A stretch of 37,761 nt of DNA. Origin: an uncultured Prevotellaceae bacterium (GTDB lineage Bacteria > Bacteroidota > Bacteroidia > Bacteroidales > Bacteroidaceae). The DNA lies in the NCBI GenBank assembly GCA_946185225.1, contig CAMHIM010000008.1:1-37761 (forward strand). Direction: 5' to 3'. The notes beneath the pieces were generated by a model, which was not told the DNA's origin, did not search any database, and saw only the letters and a program-made list of their open reading frames with translations. Shown in pieces: positions 35,661 through 37,761 of the stretch; the stretch's first letter is position 1; each line of letters opens with the position of its first letter. A program made the position numbers and the translations under genes.

Positions 35661-36364
35661 AAAAGCTTATACTTTCCTGCATAGCCATCATGGCTGCTTT
35701 CGTTTGTGCATCAACCGTCAACGCACAAGGTTTCAGAGTTCACACCAAGCAGATGGGTTCCACCGGTTGGGTGAGACTCTTCCCCCGCACCAGTGTGAAC
35801 TTTGTGGACACCTACGACAATAACACGTCTGAGCCCACCATCACGGGAACCTGGAAAATCAAGGAACTGAAGAGCACTGCCCAAGCCATGTCTGACGCAA
35901 ACTACGGCATGGTGACCTTCGGTGATGCATATCCTTCCTTCAATGCTGAGGACAAGATTACCTTTGCTGCAGACGGCACCTTCACACCTAACTTCAAGTC
36001 GAACCTGAAGAATTTCTTCAAGGGGGCAGGAACGTACGTTGCTGCCGACGAGTACGACTTCCATCCCGATGCGATGTCCGGCAGCGTTACAACAGTGAAG
36101 ATGGTCAAGCTCAAGGGGGTCAACCGTAACTTTGACGCTACCAGCACCAGCGAGGACGACGAGGCCTACATCGGCTACCGCATGGTAGAGGACGAAGACG
36201 CCGACGAGGCAGGGGTCTACTTCATGGAAGTTTACTTGCTGGACTACAAGTCAACCTCTTTCGCACCGGAATTCGAAAGTTATTATTTATATAGTGACGA
36301 GAAGCCCACGGCAGCCATGTCAGGCATGGCCATCCTGTTCACCATGACCAAGGAATTGGAGTAA
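35657..36364 (+). CDS. Secreted protein of unknown function, possibly lipocalin-like
   Basis: 235 residues with a signal peptide (MKKLILSCIAIMAAFVCASTVNA). The middle resembles Bacteroidetes lipocalin-like domains: ITGTWKIKELKSTAQ followed by DKITFAADGTFTPNF and later VKMVKLKG, which may form a small beta-barrel. This assignment is tentative. The C-terminus AMSGMAILFTMTKELE is partly repeated in another frame just downstream (36399-36443). It overlaps the upstream gene by 4 bases and is the last gene of the protease-susCD operon before a strong terminator. Confidence 0.7.
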   Translation: MKKLILSCIAIMAAFVCASTVNAQGFRVHTKQMGSTGWVRLFPRTSVNFVDTYDNNTSEPTITGTWKIKELKSTAQAMSDANYGMVTFGDAYPSFNAEDKITFAADGTFTPNFKSNLKNFFKGAGTYVAADEYDFHPDAMSGSVTTVKMVKLKGVNRNFDATSTSEDDEAYIGYRMVEDEDADEAGVYFMEVYLLDYKSTSFAPEFESYYLYSDEKPTAAMSGMAILFTMTKELE

Positions 36365-36365
36365 C

Positions 36366-36380
36366 AAAAGAAAGTCGGCT
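36366..36380 (+). repeat. Single inverted copy of the AAAGCCGACTTT repeat
   Basis: The copy reads AAAGAAAGTCGGCTTTT within 36366-36383, right after the stop of the preceding gene. The 15 bases AGTAACAAAAGAAAG (36360-36374) are identical to 37231-37245 at the end of hepT, so the toxin-antitoxin module lies between two copies. Confidence 0.7.
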
Positions 36381-36398
36381 TTTGCGGGTTGCTACGCA

Positions 36399-36443
36399 TG
36401 GATGAGCGGTTGCTACATCCAGTTCACCATGAGTCAGAAGTAA
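36399..36443 (+). pseudogene. Possible remnant of a duplicated 3' gene end
   Basis: In the +1 frame relative to the preceding gene, the sequence encodes WMSGCYIQFTMSQK and then a stop. This resembles the end of the preceding protein (AMSGMAILFTMTKELE). At DNA level a 17-base stretch, CATCC(A/T)GTTCACCATGA, matches with one mismatch. It could be what remains of a second copy of that gene; the match is short, so confidence is low. Confidence 0.4.
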
Positions 36444-36470
36444 GCCCTTATCATTGCTTTACTTAATCTG

Positions 36471-36508
36471 CTGCGCTTCCGTTCAACACGGAAGCGCAGT
36501 TTTTTTTT
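36471..36508 (+). terminator. Rho-independent terminator of the protease-susCD operon
   Basis: Perfect 11-bp stem CTGCGCTTCCG / CGGAAGCGCAG (36471-36481 and 36489-36499) with a 7-base loop, then nine T (36500-36508). Confidence 0.95.
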
Positions 36509-36515
36509 CATTTCC

Positions 36516-36546
36516 TTGGTCGTTTCAGAGGAAACGACTATCTTTG
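36516..36546 (+). promoter_or_regulatory. Promoter with embedded palindromic operator for mntA-hepT
   Basis: TTG at 36516-36518 and TATCTTTG at 36539-36546 form -33 and -7 elements separated by 20 bases. Those 20 bases are exactly the inverted repeat GTCGTTTC-AGAG-GAAACGAC. A protein bound there would block RNA polymerase, as expected for an autoregulated toxin-antitoxin promoter. The leader to the ATG at 36572 is about 20-25 bases. Confidence 0.72.
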
Positions 36547-36571
36547 CGGCATACATAAGGATTTGTAATAT

Positions 36572-36865
36572 ATGCTAGCACTCCAGGATTGTATCAAAAC
36601 ATTGTCTGCTTTCAAGCAAAAGTTTGGCAGACAATATGGCATCACTAAACTGGGTATCTATGGGTCCGTAGCCCGACAAGAGAACACCGAGGAGAGTGAT
36701 ATAGACATTATTGTGGAGTTAAACAAACCTACGCTGTCTTTGATGTATGAACTCCATGAACGGTTGAAATCACTTTTCAACTGCGAAGTGGACCTTGTTC
36801 GTTACCGTAGTAGCCTTCGTCCTCTCTTCAAATCAAACATTCTTAACGATGTAGTCTATGTATAA
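36572..36865 (+). CDS. mntA: MntA-type minimal nucleotidyltransferase antitoxin
   Basis: 97 residues, cytoplasmic. The minimal nucleotidyltransferase signature is complete: Gly31-Ser32 in YGSVARQ, then ten residues, then Asp43-x-Asp45 in SDIDIIVEL, with a third acidic Asp74 in CEVDLVRY. In characterised MntA/HepT modules the MNT antitoxin adds AMP groups to a tyrosine of HepT and so silences it. The gene overlaps hepT by 8 bases, so the proteins are probably made in a coupled way. Base composition is visibly more AT-rich than the flanking operons, which suggests acquisition by transfer. Start at 36572 fits the promoter at 36516-36546. Confidence 0.92.
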   Translation: MLALQDCIKTLSAFKQKFGRQYGITKLGIYGSVARQENTEESDIDIIVELNKPTLSLMYELHERLKSLFNCEVDLVRYRSSLRPLFKSNILNDVVYV

Positions 36866-37235
36866 CAAAAGTGCAGAAACACTAGACAGGTTACAAGAAA
36901 TCCTTGAATCCATCGAACTAATACAAGAATGGAGCAAAGGGATGACTAAACTTCACGACTTTATGGTTAGTCCCCATCGCGTTATGGCTTTCAACGCATG
37001 CGTCATGAGATTACAAGTCATAGGTGAACTCGTAGGTAAACTGCTAAAAGAAGAAAGAGAGTCTCTATCAGAATATCCACACATTCCATGGCAGGCTATA
37101 TATGGCATGCGCAATATTATCTCTCATGAATACGCCAACATTGATGAAGAAGTCGTCATCTCTGTGATAAACGATGACTTGCAGCCTCTTAAAACTGCAA
37201 CCAAAGAACTCATATCTAAATACTCTAATAAGTAA
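36858..37235 (+). CDS. hepT: HepT-type ribonuclease toxin (DUF86)
   Basis: 125 residues, all-helical HEPN fold. The catalytic RX4HXY motif is intact: Arg85, His90 and Tyr92 in RNIISHEY. Other family-typical segments are RLQVIGELVGKLLKE and IPWQAIYGMRN. It is predicted to cleave RNA (tRNA in studied cases) unless its motif tyrosine is modified by MntA. It follows mntA with an 8-base overlap. Its stop codon is part of the 15-base repeat AGTAACAAAAGAAAG, and a repeat array with a strong hairpin begins 5 bases later. It is AT-richer than the neighbouring genes, like mntA. Confidence 0.93.
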   Translation: MYNKSAETLDRLQEILESIELIQEWSKGMTKLHDFMVSPHRVMAFNACVMRLQVIGELVGKLLKEERESLSEYPHIPWQAIYGMRNIISHEYANIDEEVVISVINDDLQPLKTATKELISKYSNK

Positions 37236-37240
37236 CAAAA

Positions 37241-37320
37241 GAAAGCCGACTTTGAAGCATTGAAAAGCCGACTTTGAGGCATTGAAAAGCCGACTTTGCG
37301 GACCGCAAAGTCGGCTTTTG
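37241..37320. repeat. Three 21-22 bp repeats plus inverted copy; bidirectional terminator
   Basis: Three direct units with the core AAAGCCGACTTTG (37241-37261, 37262-37283, 37284-37304) are followed by one inverted copy GCAAAGTCGGCTTTTG (37305-37320). The last direct unit and the inverted copy form a 15-bp stem (AAAAGCCGACTTTGC / GCAAAGTCGGCTTTT) with loop GGACC. Flanking A4 and T4 tracts make it a plausible terminator in both directions. It sits between convergent hepT and the minus-strand subtilisin-like gene. Confidence 0.93.
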
Positions 37321-37328
37321 TTATGGTC

Positions 37329-37761
37329 TTATAGCCGGATGAGGGTGGAGCCGGAGGGGAAGGAGCCGTCTGTCTGCACGGCATAGATGCCGGCGGGCAG
37401 CGACGGGAGCTCGATGGTATAAACGGCAGACGACGGCCGTTGGGCGTCGGACGACGGGCAGCGGACATCGGGTGACGGGAGGCTGCGGTCAAGGACCTGA
37501 CGGCCCGACAGCGAGAAGAGGCGGACGCGCAGGGGCTGGCCAAGGGGTGCCGGGGCGGTCAGCGTCAGCCGGCGACCGGCACAGCGGACCTCGAGCGGCG
37601 TGTGACGTGAGGAGATGTCGCGGATGCCGTCAAGGCCCAGCAGGTAGAGAAGACCACGATAGGCGTCTATCTCACCGTAGCCCTCGTAGTTGTTGGGACA
37701 AGGCAGCGTCGTGTCGTAGGGACGGCTGGTCTGACGTATCACCTCCATGGCCTCCTGCGGA
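37329..37761 (-). CDS. Subtilisin-family (S8) peptidase, 3' part only, with T9SS-like tail
   Basis: The gene runs off the right edge; about 143 codons are visible, and the frame stays open to the last base, so the track's ATG at 37748 is internal. The first visible part (PQEAMEVIRQTSRPYD, then NNYEGYGEIDAYRGLLYLLGL) matches the end of the catalytic domain of Bacteroidetes S8 peptidases, after the catalytic serine, which lies outside the window. The rest is a linker and a C-terminal domain with SLSGRQVLDRS and LPAGIYAVQTDG, resembling a T9SS type A sorting tail. It is convergent with hepT and ends 9 bases from the repeat array. It may belong to the same proteolytic theme as the fused protease at 26.8 kb. 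Confidence 0.75.
   Translation of the reverse strand, partial: PQEAMEVIRQTSRPYDTTLPCPNNYEGYGEIDAYRGLLYLLGLDGIRDISSRHTPLEVRCAGRRLTLTAPAPLGQPLRVRLFSLSGRQVLDRSLPSPDVRCPSSDAQRPSSAVYTIELPSLPAGIYAVQTDGSFPSGSTLIRL

Noticed and set aside
36365-36443. Programmed +1 frameshift extending the lipocalin-like protein
   Set aside because: The extension crosses the repeat copy, no slippery site was seen, and the resemblance to the real C-terminus fits a duplicated end better.
36519-36538. parS-like site (GTTTC-N4-GAAAC) given the parAB genes in the window
   Set aside because: It differs from TGTTTCACGTGAAACA at the centre and both ends (5 of 16 positions), lies 35 kb from parB, and fits exactly between promoter elements, so an operator is the better reading.

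Overview
The window looks like a chromosomal segment of a GC-rich member of the Bacteroidales, most likely a Prevotella-type organism. The evidence is two SusC/SusD pairs, Bacteroidetes-style -7 boxes (TAnnTTTG) before many genes, almost no classical Shine-Dalgarno sequences, and Bacteroidetes-type families (DUF5683, DUF3822, DUF4332, MltD with LysM, T9SS-like C-terminal tails). I could not run searches, so family names come from recognising motifs and overall protein layout.

Layout. (1) 1-6.74 kb: one forward operon, parA (3' part only), parB, a DUF5683 membrane protein, a lytic transglycosylase, the (p)ppGpp enzyme Rel and, unexpectedly, a secreted pectin methylesterase. It ends at a strong terminator. 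(2) 6.75-12.1 kb: a promoter followed by a two-gene SusC/SusD glycan (or peptide) uptake pair with no hydrolase on its strand. (3) 12.2-13.9 kb: a six-unit tandem array of 22 bp, then on the minus strand a secreted alpha/beta-hydrolase esterase and its upstream MerR-type regulator gene. (4) 13.9-19.9 kb: alaS, a bile-acid/sodium symporter-family carrier (minus strand), a small DUF4332 protein and a double-domain rhamnogalacturonan-acetylesterase-like protein. (5) 19.9-26.7 kb: housekeeping genes: dnaG and a cardiolipin synthase (plus strand), rsmD, DUF3822 and a pseudopilin-like protein (minus strand, overlapping genes), then a RecD-like helicase (plus strand).

(6) 26.7-36.5 kb is the most unusual part. 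A single reading frame of about 1141 residues joins a complete subtilisin (S8) domain to a complete DPP-IV/prolyl-oligopeptidase-type (S9) propeller and hydrolase. Both catalytic triads are visible. It is followed at operon spacing by a SusC, a SusD, a 65-residue acidic lipoprotein and two small secreted proteins, and then a terminator. My reading is a peptide-acquisition operon in which a two-protease fusion supplies oligopeptides to a RagAB-like importer. (7) 36.5-37.3 kb: an AT-richer MntA/HepT toxin-antitoxin module with a promoter-embedded palindrome. It is flanked by 15-bp direct repeats that are the leading edge of the same AAAGCCGACTTT repeat family. (8) The right edge holds the 3' end of a minus-strand subtilisin-family gene.

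A second theme is a family of intergenic arrays with a 21-22 bp period (12.2, 26.7 and 37.2 kb, plus a single copy at 36.4 kb). Two of them end in one inverted copy that makes a terminator-like hairpin, and both lie between convergent genes. No tRNA, rRNA, CRISPR array or insertion sequence was recognised. No gene-free stretch exceeds 300 bases.
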